64,000 nt of DNA from Gemmatimonadota bacterium (GTDB lineage Bacteria; Latescibacterota; UBA2968; GCA-2709665), in contig JAPPJY010000078.1 of assembly GCA_028874335.1 (NCBI GenBank), positions 1 through 64,000 of the forward strand, written 5' to 3'. Below the pieces are notes generated by a model that was not told the DNA's origin, made no database searches, and saw only the letters and a list, made by a program, of their open reading frames with translations. Positions 5,029 through 15,578 of this stretch are shown piece by piece. Position 1 is the stretch's first letter; each line of letters begins with the position of its first letter. Made by a program: the position numbers and the translations under genes.

Positions 5029-6888
5029 ATGGTGGACCCTTTGAAAACACCAATTGCAAGTACGGTTTTGTTCGCTCTGACGCATATCTTCAGCTTTTTC
5101 GTTGTAGAGGCTGGCGCCGGCGAAATATGGAAAAAAGTAGAGAAGATTCTCGCGGAGGATCAGGGGCTCATGGTGCTCGACGGGACCGAAAAGGTTCCGG
5201 CGAGGTACGAAGGGAGGGAACGCCCTGTCTATGGAGACTGGCTGGTTCTCCACGCGTTTTCTGAGCCCGCAACGCTGAACCCGTACAAAAAGGTGGACTA
5301 TGGCTCTCACAGAATCCTGGAGAACATGTTCGAGCCTTTGCTGTACAGGGAGAACACCCCGCCATACCAATTCAAGGGAAAATTGGCCGTCGCTTATCCG
5401 GCGGTGTCCCCGGATAGGCTTTCATATACGTTTGAGATTCGCGAAGACGCCCGCTTTTCGGACGGCAGGCCGGTGACCGCGGCTGACGTCTTGTTCAGCT
5501 TCAAGGTGATCAAGAATCCGGACGTCCAGCTCTCAGGATACATGCGAAGCGGGTTCAAGGACCTCAAAGCGATCCGGCTGGAAGGGCCATACAGGATCAC
5601 GTTTGTCTTCAGCGAACCCTATTTCTACAATGCGATAAACATCGGACGCAGGTGGATCCTGCCGAAACACTTCTACGACCCCGACGGGTTGATGGATAAC
5701 GTATCCATCGACGCGCTCATCGACAGTTCCTGGCAAGCGGGCCCGGAGGCCGACCTGGTGCGGCGTTTCGCGGAACGGTTCAACAGGGATTTCAACCGCA
5801 GCGTCCTGGGGTCCGGCCCCTACGTGCTGGCATCTTCCGCGGAAGACGCGGCGTCAACCGGGAAGACCGTTCTGGATCGCGACCCGAACTATTGGGGAAT
5901 CGGCAGGAAGGACCTTCCACCTTCCGGTTTCGTCGATAAATTGGTTTTCAAAGTCGTCATTAATCCGGATGCGGCGTTTATCGAACTGATCAATGGAAAC
6001 CTGGACGTTTTGAATATGTATCCACTGCCGTTCAAGGAGAAGAGCTGGTCGCCTGAATTTACGTCGCGCTTTCTCAAGGCCATCCGGTACGCGAGCGGTA
6101 TAAACTACATCGTATGGAACAATGCTCATCCGATTTTTCGCGATAAGCGGGTCCGCAGGGCGATGTCGCATCTGACGCCGCGCAAGGGCGTTATCCGGGA
6201 TCTGATCCACGGACTCGGCGTTACGATTGACGGGCCGGTGCATATGTCCCGTCCGGAATTTTACGCCGGCCTGGAACCGCTCCAATACGACCGCGATCAT
6301 GCCGCGGAATTGCTTCGGGCGGCTGGCTGGTTCGATACCGACGGCGACGGCGTTCTGGATCGTGTTGTGGACGGTGTCAAGACCTCATTCAGGTTTGAAT
6401 TCCTGGTATCGGCCGGTTCTCAACTCAGCAAGGACATCGGCCTGGTCATGCAAGACGAACTGGCGGACGTGGGAATCGTCTGTAACGTACGTGAAATCGA
6501 TCGTTCCATTTACCTGCAGCGGTTGCGCAAGCGCGAGTTCGATGCGTTATTCTCCGGCGGAGGAACCCATCCGGCCGTGCCTCTCGACCTCTATTCGAGC
6601 TGGCATTCGTCGCAGGTCGAGGGCGGCGGGAACTATTCGTGTTTCGAGAATGAAGAGGCGGACCGGATAATGGAACGGTATCGACATACATTCGACGCAG
6701 AACAACGGATTTCCCTCTACCGCAGGCTCCAGGAAATCCTGCACGAGGAACAGCCATATACGTTTCTTTTTGTGGGCCGTGGGGTAACGGCGTACAGCCG
6801 GCGGTTTCGAGGGGTGAACTGGTATCCCTCGGGATGGACCGACTTTCTGGAATGGTGGGTGGATCCGGCGGACAGACGTTATCCGTAA
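5029..6888 (+). CDS. Family-5 peptide-type ABC solute-binding protein
   Basis: The 619-aa product begins at ATG 5029 with a signal peptide (about 1-32, hydrophobic STVLFALTHIFSFFVVEAGA). The mature part has the family-5 landmarks: a lobe with MFEPLLYRE, then LSYTFEIREDARFSDGRPVTAADVLFSFK written in the usual order, and a late DTDGDGVLDR loop before FEFLVS. Family-5 (DppA/OppA-like) proteins bind peptides or other solutes in the periplasm and deliver them to an ABC permease. No permease or ATPase genes are present here, so it is an orphan. It may serve transport with a distant permease or act as a sensor for the regulator encoded next. An upstream TTG frame lies inside repeat R1 and is unlikely to be the start. 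Confidence 0.85.
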   Translation: MVDPLKTPIASTVLFALTHIFSFFVVEAGAGEIWKKVEKILAEDQGLMVLDGTEKVPARYEGRERPVYGDWLVLHAFSEPATLNPYKKVDYGSHRILENMFEPLLYRENTPPYQFKGKLAVAYPAVSPDRLSYTFEIREDARFSDGRPVTAADVLFSFKVIKNPDVQLSGYMRSGFKDLKAIRLEGPYRITFVFSEPYFYNAINIGRRWILPKHFYDPDGLMDNVSIDALIDSSWQAGPEADLVRRFAERFNRDFNRSVLGSGPYVLASSAEDAASTGKTVLDRDPNYWGIGRKDLPPSGFVDKLVFKVVINPDAAFIELINGNLDVLNMYPLPFKEKSWSPEFTSRFLKAIRYASGINYIVWNNAHPIFRDKRVRRAMSHLTPRKGVIRDLIHGLGVTIDGPVHMSRPEFYAGLEPLQYDRDHAAELLRAAGWFDTDGDGVLDRVVDGVKTSFRFEFLVSAGSQLSKDIGLVMQDELADVGIVCNVREIDRSIYLQRLRKREFDALFSGGGTHPAVPLDLYSSWHSSQVEGGGNYSCFENEEADRIMERYRHTFDAEQRISLYRRLQEILHEEQPYTFLFVGRGVTAYSRRFRGVNWYPSGWTDFLEWWVDPADRRYP

Positions 6889-7203
6889 CCACGTAGAATT
6901 GGTAACGTGTCGCGCGAAGGCGTTCTGCTTACCGACCGGCTTCTACGCAGCTTCATGCGATGAAAGCTGTCAGCCTTTGGCCGTCGCGCCGCCCATCGCC
7001 AACCGATTCGGTGTTCGGGTGGAGGGGGCTGATAGCTGACGGCTGAACGCTCACAATTGAACAAGCAGTCAAGCCACACAAATCCCTTTACACGACAGTT
7101 TTCGTCATCGTGGTTATCAAAACCGAATCACAGATAGTCTCTTACTGGAAGACGTAGACGAATCAGTTTTCATATTCGAGATCAATATCTCACCGGGTTT
7201 ATT
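6889..7203. other. Intergenic region before the regulator
   Basis: These 315 bp hold related short segments in inverted orientation (AGCTGTCAGCCTTTGGCC near 6964 and CTGATAGCTGACGGCTGA near 7029), reminiscent of palindromic intergenic repeats. No gene or clear promoter is seen, and the ATG at 7204 lacks a strong Shine-Dalgarno. Confidence 0.4.
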
Positions 7204-10200
7204 ATGTCCGAACTCGAGGCTGGAACGGTTGTCGACGATTCTTATGAGATCCAGGCTACAATTGGTAGCGGTGGCTTAGGAACCGTCTACCGTGCGCGTG
7301 ACGTGAACGATGACGCCACGGTGGCGCTGAAGATGTTGAATATCGTGGGAGACGAGGCGCAGCGGAGATTCCTTAGGGAGTTCAATATTCTCTCCAGAAT
7401 CCGGCATCACCGGATTGTCCGCTCCCACAAATGGGGGCTTCACGCGGGGAAGCCGTACTTTTCCATGGATTATATCCAGGGCCGCCCCCTATCCGACCTG
7501 ATCGCGAGCGCGGAAGGCCTCGAGAGGCTGAGAACGGCATGGCTCCTTCCACTCATCCGGCAGATCGGAGACGCGCTGGCGTATATCCACAAACAGGGTG
7601 TGGTACACCGGGACCTGAAGCCTTCGAATATCATGATCTCCGAAGTTGAGGGCAAACCCGAGGTTGCGATTCTGGACCTGGGTCTGGCCCGTTTCCGGGA
7701 GTCCGCGGAACAGCGCGTGACGCCGCCGGGCAGACCGACCGGGACCGTGGAGTACATGTCTCCCGAACAGATCCGTGCCCGGCGAACGGATCAGCGGTCC
7801 GACCTGTATTCTCTGGGTGTCGTCCTGTACGAGATTCTCACCGGGAGACCGCCCTTCACGGGCGAGAACCCGGCTTCGGTGATGTTCCAGCACTTGAGAG
7901 ACCTGCCCCCACGGCCGCGCCCGTCTGCCGGCGGCGCTTCTTCCCCGATCGAAGAATCAGTCATGAAGCTGCTGGAGAAGGAGCCCATTGACCGCTACAG
8001 TTCCGCAGGGAGCCTGCTGCACGATTTAACGGATAAGGAGGAAGCCGGGTCCGATCAGGAGCGAGGCGACGATTCTTTCAGTCCACCTCACGTCGAGGGC
8101 ACAACGAACGCTCCCGTTCTGCAGCCTCAATTCCAGGGGCGAGAACGGGAGATGAAGGCGCTTCGGGAAATCCTGAGGGAAACCGGTCACGGGAAGGGGC
8201 GCGTGGCGCTGGTGAGCGGGGAGGCCGGGATCGGGAAGTCCCAGGTGCTGGAAGAGTTTCAGGCCGATGCCCGCGTTCAGGGAATGCGCGTTCTCACCGG
8301 ACGTTGCTACGAAAACGGCGGCCCTCCATTCGGCCCGTTCCTGGAAATGTTGCGGGATTTGGCTCAACAGCCGGGCGGTCAGGGTTCAGACATGGAAGCA
8401 TCCGTCAGGCGGGTCCTTACGCAAATTGAACGGCCGACGCCCGCCGATCAGCCGGATCCGTACCCGGCGATGGAGACTTTGTCGGAACTACTTGGCGACC
8501 TGAGCCGGGAAACGCGCACCCTTGCCTGTATTGAAGACCTGCAGTGGGCTGACGACCTGACCCTGCGGTTCCTGGACTTTATGAGGAGAGATCCTGATCC
8601 CGCACCTCTCGTCTTCGGGCTCGCATGCCGGAAGGTGGACGAAGACCCGCTGCCCCAGGGAATCGACGACCTGACACGAGGGCCAGATGTACCCGCAGTT
8701 GTTCATCTTCAACTCGATCCCCTTGGAATGGAGGAAACGGGGAATCTGGCTGCGTCCCTGCTTGGCGAACAGGCGGTCCCTGAGACGGAAGCTCGCAGGA
8801 TTTTCACGGAGACCGGAGGAAATCCTCTGTTTGTCGTCGAACTGATCCGCGGTTCGGTTGAGGAAGGCCTGATCTGGACGGATTCGGCCGGCGGCTGGAG
8901 ATGGCCGGAATCCAGGAACTGGCCGATGCCTTCGGGCATTGTGCAGGCCATCGAGTTGCGCCTTGGACGGCTACGGTCGTCCCAGAGGCAGGCGCTTGAA
9001 TACGCCTCGATCTTTCGCGGGGAGTTTTCATTCGACCTGATTGCAGAGGTCTGGCGTGAAGACGAACTGCAGTTGCTGGAGACGCTGGATGGGCACGTGC
9101 GCCTGGGCCTCCTTAAAGACATGCAAGACCGCGAGGGACGGTATCGGTTTTCACATGGACTGATCCAACGGGCTGTCTATGACGGCATATCCGAAAACAG
9201 ACGTTCGTTGCTTCATCAGGAGGCAGGCAGGGCATTGGAGACGCGCCATCAGTCCGGCGGCTCGGAGACGCTGGATGAACTGGCCTATCACTTCTTGAGA
9301 TCGAACGACCTGGAAAAAATGGTGCAGTACGTGACGGCATCCGGCGGGATAGCGTTGCGGTTGTTTGACTTTGCGCGCGCCCTGGAGCTGTTCGATGCGA
9401 TTCCTGGGAAAGGAGCGTTCACTCCCGGTGCACCGGCCGGCGTTTCTCAAGGATCTCTGGCGCATATGAATTTCCTCTGCGCCTACGCCGAGGCGCTCTC
9501 CGGTTGTGACAGGTATAAGGACGCTCGGCGCGAATTGGATCACGTCATGAGGTGGGTGTCCGCCGATACGCCGAGACAGAAAGCGTACGCTTTGAGGATG
9601 ATGGGAATATACCACATCCATTTCGGTGATTATGAAAAGGCCGATTCCGTGTTGTCGGAGGCCCTGGATCTCTTCCGAGAATTGGGCGACGACGAGTATG
9701 AAATAAGTGTTATGGGTTTATTGGCCAATATCTACTTTGGGCTGAAGGAATTGGAATCGGCCGAGAGATTTTGTGAGTCAGCTGCTGAAAGATGCCGCGA
9801 ATTGGGAGGCGACGTTAATGAGGCGCGTGCCTTGAATTATCTCGGGTTTGCGGCACAGTTTACCGATCGGAATGAAAGAGCCAGGACGCTCCTTGAGTCT
9901 TCACTGGATCTGATGGACAGGGCAGGGGATCGGACATATCGCCATGGCAGTCTTTTCCTGCTGGGACGTATAGAGATCCGACTGGGAAATTTCGATCGTG
10001 CGAAGGAAATTTTCCAGGAACATCGAGACTTCTGGGCCAGGCGAGGTTCGAAGTCTACGGAGGCCGGAGCACATCATCGATTGGGCTGGATCGCCCTGGA
10101 ACAGGGAGACACCGCTAGTGCCGAAACGCATGCTCGATCTGCGGAGCGCTTACTGTCGGATGGCGGGCGCATGGATCATATGTACCGGGCCTACGGATTG

Positions 10201-12108
10201 CTGGCCGAGACGCTGGCTGCGACCGGCCGTGTTGAAGAGGCGCTTTCCTGGGCCGAACGGGCCTGGCCGGGCGTGGAGTACGGCGGAAATATTCGCGCCA
10301 TTGTATGGACCGCGAAGGCAAAATCGCTTGCCGCGGCCGGCCGGCATGACGAAGTCGACTCTCTGTTCGATCATGTATCGGAAGCCCAGGGTTCGCCGGA
10401 CGGTCACGAACAGGTAATTCTGTACGTTGTAGCGGGCGCTTACTATCTGGAGCGGCGGCGTCTCGCCGATGCCCGGCGGTACCTGGAAGACGCTCGCGAG
10501 GCTGCCGAACGGCTGAATCTGCGCTATCTTGCCGGGAAGGCGGCGGATCTATTGGAGCGGGTTGTTGAGGAAGTTGACCTGGCGTTGCCCGCAAAGGAAA
10601 TGGTCGCTGCGCTTTCCGAGGAGCATCTGCTAACGCTTTACCAGGCTTCGGAGGACTTGACGGCGGTCCTGGACCTTAACGTGCTTCTGGACCGGATTCT
10701 GGACCGTTTGAAGAAAGTGAGCCGGGCGGAACGCGTGTTGATTGCGTTAAAGGACGAAAACGCTGTTGATGTCGAAGTGGCACGCAGGCATAATCTGGAT
10801 GACGTCGAGACGCACAAGATCAGCCGCGGAATCATCAAGTGGACGATGAAGCGGAACGAGCCGGTTTTGAGCATGGATGCTCGAGTAGACGAGCGATTCA
10901 GGCAGAGGTCGAGTGTTACCGATTACGGCATCCGTTCTGTTCTCTGCGTACCGCTACGGCACGGGGAATCTGGCGTAATCGGCGCGCTCTACATGGACCA
11001 CAGGGAGCTCGAGGATCTGTTTACCGAAAAAGACCGCGGCCTTTTATCGGCGTTCGGGAACCTTGTGTCCATTGCGGTTGTCAACGCCCGCATGTATTCC
11101 CGGATCCAGGACCGTGCGCTCTTCTTGCAGCAACAAGCCGGAGACAGCTACCGTCTGGGAGAACTCGTCGGGCAGAGTGACGTCATGCAGGACGTGTTCA
11201 AGCTGGTGGAAGTCGCGGCTGAAAGCGACATGACCGTGCTTATACAGGGTGAGACGGGTACGGGCAAGGAACTGGCTGCCCGGGCCATCCATACGCGTAG
11301 CGAACGCAAGGCGAAGGCCTTTCTCTCCGCCAACTGCGCCGCAATGACCCACGAATTGCTTCAAAGCGAACTGTTCGGTCACAAGAAGGGCGCCTTTACC
11401 GGGGCGTCATCCGACCGGAAGGGATTGTTCGTATCGGCGGATGGGGGCACGGTGTTCCTGGACGAGATTGGAAACGCATCCGCACAACTTCAGTCGAGTC
11501 TGTTGCGCGTGCTTCAGGACGGGGAGATCCAGCGGGTTGGCGAGGCAGAGGTGCGGAACGTGGACGTTCGGGTGATCGCGGCGACGAATCGCGACCTGGA
11601 AGCGGATGTGCGCAACGGCCTGTTTCGGGAGGACCTGTACTACAGACTGCGTGTGTTGCAGATTGAAATGCCCCCGCTACGCCGCCACATTGAAGACGTA
11701 CCATTGTTGTGCGAACACATTGTGAACCGTCTGTGTACGGACCAGAATAGGGCAGTTCCGGGTTTCACGGTAGCGGCCATGCGGGCGTTGATGGACCACG
11801 GATGGCCGGGCAACGTCCGGGAACTGGAAAACGAGATCAGGCGTGCGATTGCCCTTGTCGAGGAAGGCAAAGAGGTCTCGGCCGACCTGTTTTCAGATAG
11901 AATCGGGCTTCCCGAGACACTCCGAACCGGAGAGGGGAGTTATTTCAAGTCCCGCGTAGCGTCCCTCGAGAGGCGGATGATCGTCGAAGCGCTCGACCAG
12001 TGCGACGGGAACATCACCCACACCGCGCGCCAACTGGGGCTGAGTCGTAACGGTCTGCAAAAGATGATGAGCCGGTACGGTCTCAGGGAAAAAGCGAATT
12101 CCGAATAA
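7204..12108 (+). CDS. Ser/Thr kinase-ATPase-TPR-GAF-sigma54 activator fusion
   Basis: A 1634-aa cytoplasmic multidomain regulator. Residues about 13-280 form a Hanks-type kinase: glycine loop GSGGLG (21-26), Lys43, HRDLKPSN with catalytic Asp137, DLG (158-160) in place of DFG, and an APE-equivalent SPEQ. About 310-560 is an AAA_16/STAND-type ATPase with Walker A GEAGIGKS (339-346) and Walker B-like [11 protein letters not shown]. About 690-1120 are TPR-like helical repeats. About 1145-1310 is a GAF domain. About 1317-1560 is a sigma54-interacting AAA+ module with GETGTGKE and the sigma54-contacting GAFTGA (about 1396). The end (about 1588-1630) is a Fis-type HTH. The kinase-ATPase-TPR part resembles PknK-like regulators and the rest an NtrC-class activator. 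It should couple a signal to sigma54-dependent transcription. Targets are not shown; the array downstream is the obvious candidate. Confidence 0.9.
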   Translation: MSELEAGTVVDDSYEIQATIGSGGLGTVYRARDVNDDATVALKMLNIVGDEAQRRFLREFNILSRIRHHRIVRSHKWGLHAGKPYFSMDYIQGRPLSDLIASAEGLERLRTAWLLPLIRQIGDALAYIHKQGVVHRDLKPSNIMISEVEGKPEVAILDLGLARFRESAEQRVTPPGRPTGTVEYMSPEQIRARRTDQRSDLYSLGVVLYEILTGRPPFTGENPASVMFQHLRDLPPRPRPSAGGASSPIEESVMKLLEKEPIDRYSSAGSLLHDLTDKEEAGSDQERGDDSFSPPHVEGTTNAPVLQPQFQGREREMKALREILRETGHGKGRVALVSGEAGIGKSQVLEEFQADARVQGMRVLTGRCYENGGPPFGPFLEMLRDLAQQPGGQGSDMEASVRRVLTQIERPTPADQPDPYPAMETLSELLGDLSRETRTLACIEDLQWADDLTLRFLDFMRRDPDPAPLVFGLACRKVDEDPLPQGIDDLTRGPDVPAVVHLQLDPLGMEETGNLAASLLGEQAVPETEARRIFTETGGNPLFVVELIRGSVEEGLIWTDSAGGWRWPESRNWPMPSGIVQAIELRLGRLRSSQRQALEYASIFRGEFSFDLIAEVWREDELQLLETLDGHVRLGLLKDMQDREGRYRFSHGLIQRAVYDGISENRRSLLHQEAGRALETRHQSGGSETLDELAYHFLRSNDLEKMVQYVTASGGIALRLFDFARALELFDAIPGKGAFTPGAPAGVSQGSLAHMNFLCAYAEALSGCDRYKDARRELDHVMRWVSADTPRQKAYALRMMGIYHIHFGDYEKADSVLSEALDLFRELGDDEYEISVMGLLANIYFGLKELESAERFCESAAERCRELGGDVNEARALNYLGFAAQFTDRNERARTLLESSLDLMDRAGDRTYRHGSLFLLGRIEIRLGNFDRAKEIFQEHRDFWARRGSKSTEAGAHHRLGWIALEQGDTASAETHARSAERLLSDGGRMDHMYRAYGLLAETLAATGRVEEALSWAERAWPGVEYGGNIRAIVWTAKAKSLAAAGRHDEVDSLFDHVSEAQGSPDGHEQVILYVVAGAYYLERRRLADARRYLEDAREAAERLNLRYLAGKAADLLERVVEEVDLALPAKEMVAALSEEHLLTLYQASEDLTAVLDLNVLLDRILDRLKKVSRAERVLIALKDENAVDVEVARRHNLDDVETHKISRGIIKWTMKRNEPVLSMDARVDERFRQRSSVTDYGIRSVLCVPLRHGESGVIGALYMDHRELEDLFTEKDRGLLSAFGNLVSIAVVNARMYSRIQDRALFLQQQAGDSYRLGELVGQSDVMQDVFKLVEVAAESDMTVLIQGETGTGKELAARAIHTRSERKAKAFLSANCAAMTHELLQSELFGHKKGAFTGASSDRKGLFVSADGGTVFLDEIGNASAQLQSSLLRVLQDGEIQRVGEAEVRNVDVRVIAATNRDLEADVRNGLFREDLYYRLRVLQIEMPPLRRHIEDVPLLCEHIVNRLCTDQNRAVPGFTVAAMRALMDHGWPGNVRELENEIRRAIALVEEGKEVSADLFSDRIGLPETLRTGEGSYFKSRVASLERRMIVEALDQCDGNITHTARQLGLSRNGLQKMMSRYGLREKANSE

Positions 12109-12117
12109 GCGGGATAT

Positions 12118-12132
12118 GTATACGACGTATAC
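12118..12132. promoter_or_regulatory. GTATAC-N3-GTATAC palindrome, copy 1
   Basis: GTATACGACGTATAC is two self-complementary hexamers three bases apart. A second near-identical site lies at 12241-12255. The pair, 123 bp apart between the regulator and the first GWxTD gene, looks like operator sites for a dimeric DNA-binding protein. Confidence 0.4.
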
Positions 12133-12240
12133 AGTAATTCGTTTAATACCGTAGACGATGTTGCTTATGTTGTAAGAGTATGTTATTTAGCAAATTAAAA
12201 ACGAAGCCCTCAAAGGGCGCACTGTTGAAGAGATTCAGAT

Positions 12241-12255
12241 GTATACAACGTATAC
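12241..12255. promoter_or_regulatory. GTATAC-N3-GTATAC palindrome, copy 2
   Basis: GTATACAACGTATAC differs from copy 1 only in the central triplet. The short hairpin GCCCT/AGGGC lies between the two copies. Confidence 0.4.
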
Positions 12256-12314
12256 GTCTGTGCGTTGAAAGTCCTGTGACGGCCTGAATTAGTTCGAAAA
12301 AAGTTGTTGTTTTT

Positions 12315-12356
12315 AATTCGCTTGTGCGTAGCAGCACAGGCGAATTTTATTTTGCG
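12315..12356 (+). terminator. Intrinsic terminator
   Basis: A 13-bp stem (12315-12327 with 12334-12346, one T-G pair) with a 6-nt loop is followed by TTTTATTTT. It probably closes the regulator transcript about 210 bp after its stop codon and insulates the GWxTD array. The 5' flank is also T/A-rich, so bidirectional action is possible. Confidence 0.65.
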
Positions 12357-12359
12357 GTC

Positions 12360-12375
12360 TGGTACGAAGATTGCG
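12360..12375 (+). promoter_or_regulatory. Candidate sigma54 (-24/-12) promoter
   Basis: TGGTACGAAGATTGCG matches the sigma54 pattern TGGCAC-N5-TTGC with the exact GG-N10-GC spacing (GG 12361-12362, GC 12373-12374) and one mismatch in each conserved half (T for C in the -24 block, G for A/T after TTGC). It lies just after the terminator and about 350 bp upstream of the first GWxTD gene. Single matches to so short a pattern can arise by chance. Confidence 0.3.
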
Positions 12376-12492
12376 ACGTCCGAAAAGGGCGGCGCGGGCA
12401 GCCATTCCGATGAGAACTCAAGGGGTCGAAGCGTCACGTAACGGCTGCCGGAAGCAGGGGTTTCGTGTTCGACCGCGCGGCTCAGGTTTACC

Positions 12493-12540
12493 GAACCCAC
12501 CCGGCCGGGCTCGTGTCTTTTGTACCGGGGAAGACGGATT
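12493..12540 (+). promoter_or_regulatory. Conserved upstream element, copy 1
   Basis: The segment starting GAACCCACCCGGCCGGGC and continuing through GTGTCTTTTGTACCG recurs at 44767 and 52762, each time about 130-190 bp before a GWxTD start codon. The middle part (GTGTCTTTGTACCGTGAGAG in the other two) is the best conserved. This copy has diverged after TGTACCG. Confidence 0.5.
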
Positions 12541-12723
12541 TAATCGGAGGATTTGGTGCGATTTGTGTCGATGTGCGAATATCAGTTCGATTCTCGTGAA
12601 TGACGTGTTTTTTCGTGCAACGGTAGGCAGCAGGGGCTGCGTATGCAATTCATCGGGGCCTTATTTGGTATCAAGAAGCCGGGCGGCTCAAATGCCTCGA
12701 GACATCGGGGGAGAATCACTGGA

Positions 12724-15096
12724 ATGAGACATTTGACTGTCTTGATGTTAATGTTCCTTTCGCCAAGCGAAGTACTCGCCTTGTCGAAGTCTGCGCGAAT
12801 GGATTCGCTTTATCTCAAGGCAACAGCCCAAGTCCGTAAGGTGTCTCCGACCGAGAGCATCAAGGCGTTTGAAGAGGTCTTGAAGCTGGACTGGGAATTC
12901 GCGCCCGCGCACTTTCAGATCGCAAAACTGTACATGGAAATGAACACGCCACTGACGCGCCAGAGCGCTCGCAACGCGCTGGACGAGGCGATTCGGTTGG
13001 ATCCGGACAACGGGGATTATCAATTGAAGTTTGGTGAGTTACTCGGAAAGCAGGGGCTCTGGCTGAATGCCGAAAGGCATTACGAGAAGATATACCAGAC
13101 CTATCCCGAAAAACGCGCCGAGGCAGCATATATGGCGGGCTTTTTCGCAATGCAAGCCTTCTTTAAGTACATAAATATGGAGCATATAGACGTAACAGTT
13201 GGGGCGGGCGGCCCGTCGTATCACCTGTTTAGATGGGAGGAATTCGGTTCACGCGACCGCGAGAAAGCACTGGCATTCTTTACCAAGAGTATCGACGCCG
13301 ATCCTGGATATCGAGAAGCATATTACGATTTGGGCTTGATTCATTATGAAAGCAGGAACCCCGAAGGATTGGTAACGGCATCAAGGCTATGCCTGGATCA
13401 GTTTTCCGAGGACAAGGACGCGTTACTCTATTGTGGGCTGGGATACCAGGGGATGGGTGAATGGGAAACGGCTCATGGGTATTACAGACGTGCCCTTGAG
13501 CGAATGTCCGAGCAGGAACGCGCATTAATGGAGTCGGTGGATGTGATTGCAAGCCGGGTGGAGAAATCTGCACTGGATTCGATTTCGACGACCGATACGA
13601 CTCAGAACGGATGGACGGATAGCCTTGAGCGTGTGCGATTCTGGCGGAAACGAGATCCGCTGTATCTGACGGCTTTCAGCGAACGGCGGATGGAGCACTA
13701 CGGACGGGTGGCGTATGCCAACCTTAGATTTGGTGAGCGATTGAAAGGAATTCCGGGATGGCAGACGGACCGCGGGAAGGCATATATCAAGTTCGGGCGG
13801 TATCTCAAGAAGAAGGCACAGCGTCCTGAAATCGGTGGAGGTGTCGACTCATTCGAGGGCACGTTCCGCCGAGATTTCCACGGCGGTGACGAGACGTGGA
13901 TCTATGAGGGATTTTCAATCTCCTTTGTCAATAGCGACGGGCTGGATTCCTGGCGTTTCGACAACCGTCCGGGTCGCATATCGGCTCGATACAGGTTCGA
14001 TCATCAACCTGCGCATTTTATAGACCCTTATGGTCATCACAAGTACAGAATCCCCTACCTGGCTGCAGTCTTCAAGGACGGCGACAGCCATCGTATGGAA
14101 CTGGCTTACGCGCTGCCGAAATATAACGTGTCTGCCTCGGATTCGAACAGGACCATTGCTATTGAGAATGGAGTGTTTGTGTTTGACGAGGATTGGGATG
14201 AGGTGTATCGGAAGCATTCCGATCTCAAATTGAGGTGGCCCGAATTGACACCCAGCGGGTATCCCGTGGCGGACAGTCTGCGTAATAGTCACCTGGTTTT
14301 TCAGTTGGCATTCAAGGTGCCGAACAGCAGGTATAATCTGGTTGGCGAAGTTCGTGATCGAACGCGGGGATCGATCGGTACGTTTCGTGAAACGCGCAGG
14401 TCCGAGACATTGGATTCTCTCTTTTCAATGAGCGATCTGTTGATGGCCACGCGAATCGAATCACGAACACCGTTTCCGAAAGGAAGGAGCGATCTCACGA
14501 TCGTCGCGAATCCGATGCGGACCTATCATCGGACCGAACCCGCGTTCATTTACCTGGAAGTGTATAACCTGGAGCGGGACGAATTCGGCCGTTCAAAGTA
14601 CGAGATTTCATATCGGTTAGGGCGTCCGGAACAAAAGAAGATCGATCCGTACCTGTTCTTGGCGCAGCGGTTGCCAGAAGGCGGCAGCCAATTGGAGGTC
14701 ACGCGTGAAATCAGGATTCGGGAGACGGCAATGCGTACCCCGGTGCGAGCCACGGATGAAGATGGGCCTCTTGGGGGATTGCCGGTCACGCCGCCGGTAG
14801 TGGTTCCGGACTATTTTGACACGAAGAAGAGGGATGAGGTCACGTACCGGGTTCGGTACGTGTTTCCGGAAGAGGATGAACTTGCCAGCCGTATCAGGAA
14901 TTTGCAGAGAAGCCTTGACGGGTCAGAGACCACGATTACGGCGCGGTATGAGGGGGATCGCGAGGATGACTTCACCTATTTGCAGATCGACCTGACTCAC
15001 GTGCCAGCCGGTGTGCATCGCCTATCGGTGACAGTCAAAGACATGCATACCGGTCAAATTGCAGCGCGCGAAGTGTTGTTCCGCGTGATTGAGTGA
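12724..15096 (+). CDS. Exported TPR/GWxTD protein, type A (copy A1)
   Basis: A 790-aa protein. ATG 12724 is preferred over an in-frame ATG at 12643 because GGGAGA precedes it and it directly opens a signal peptide (MRHLTVLMLMFLSPSEVLAL). TPR-like helices occupy about 30-290. The GWxTD domain follows: RFWRKRDPLYLTAFSERRME (from about 306), then the signature GWQTDRGKAYIKFG (from about 345). Two beta-rich domains end in VPAGVHRLSVTVKD and FRVIE. The GWxTD family is defined by sequence and its function is unknown; the product should be periplasmic or outer-membrane associated. The N-terminal two thirds most resemble the copy at 44957, the C-terminal third the copy at 50032, so the gene looks mosaic. 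The upstream region of about 615 bp holds palindromes, a terminator and a possible sigma54 promoter. Confidence 0.85.
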   Translation: MRHLTVLMLMFLSPSEVLALSKSARMDSLYLKATAQVRKVSPTESIKAFEEVLKLDWEFAPAHFQIAKLYMEMNTPLTRQSARNALDEAIRLDPDNGDYQLKFGELLGKQGLWLNAERHYEKIYQTYPEKRAEAAYMAGFFAMQAFFKYINMEHIDVTVGAGGPSYHLFRWEEFGSRDREKALAFFTKSIDADPGYREAYYDLGLIHYESRNPEGLVTASRLCLDQFSEDKDALLYCGLGYQGMGEWETAHGYYRRALERMSEQERALMESVDVIASRVEKSALDSISTTDTTQNGWTDSLERVRFWRKRDPLYLTAFSERRMEHYGRVAYANLRFGERLKGIPGWQTDRGKAYIKFGRYLKKKAQRPEIGGGVDSFEGTFRRDFHGGDETWIYEGFSISFVNSDGLDSWRFDNRPGRISARYRFDHQPAHFIDPYGHHKYRIPYLAAVFKDGDSHRMELAYALPKYNVSASDSNRTIAIENGVFVFDEDWDEVYRKHSDLKLRWPELTPSGYPVADSLRNSHLVFQLAFKVPNSRYNLVGEVRDRTRGSIGTFRETRRSETLDSLFSMSDLLMATRIESRTPFPKGRSDLTIVANPMRTYHRTEPAFIYLEVYNLERDEFGRSKYEISYRLGRPEQKKIDPYLFLAQRLPEGGSQLEVTREIRIRETAMRTPVRATDEDGPLGGLPVTPPVVVPDYFDTKKRDEVTYRVRYVFPEEDELASRIRNLQRSLDGSETTITARYEGDREDDFTYLQIDLTHVPAGVHRLSVTVKDMHTGQIAAREVLFRVIE

Positions 15097-15244
15097 GGTG
15101 TTCGGAGCGAGGCTTGTGTTGTGAACATCGATTGGTCCATAATGACCTTCAGACTGCGTATGTGCTTTGTAATAGATAGGCGTATGCGGCTTTGGACGTC
15201 GCGTCGGAGTCCGTCAGACCCGGATGCCAGTTGCATTTCACGAC

Positions 15245-15511
15245 ATGCCTTTGCTTCGAATTAACAAAAAACGAAAACGCCGCACAAGACTGACTTCAAC
15301 TGTCTGTGCGGTTCTGTGTCTCGGATTCTGCCTCTCGGCGCCAGTTGCCGCCGGTGATAACCGGCTTGCCGAGGGGCTCTACGAAACGGCCATGGAGCAG
15401 GTCGGTCGGGTCTCCGCTAAAGAGAGTATGAGAGCCTTCCAACGAGTGTTGAGGGCGGACAGGGACTTTGCGCCGGCCGGCTTCGACGTGTTGGACGCGG
15501 TAACAGTTTGA
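15245..15511 (+). pseudogene. Truncated type A GWxTD gene
   Basis: From ATG 15245 the frame encodes a signal peptide and the first TPR segment of a type A protein (LYETAMEQVGRVSAKESM and RAFQRVLRADRDFAP). At about 15478, where the paralogues read APAHYEIAKLY, the reading changes to APAGFDVLDAVTV and stops. Only about 80 of the usual 800 codons remain. The neighbouring type C gene begins 67 bp later, so a deletion joined this 5' fragment to unrelated sequence. It might still be translated into an exported 88-aa peptide, but a decayed duplicate is the simplest reading. Confidence 0.75.
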
Positions 15512-15578
15512 AGCTCGTTTTTCATTTCAGGCTTTCTGTTGAACAATTGGTTTATCTGAATGGCAGGAGGTAAACGTC

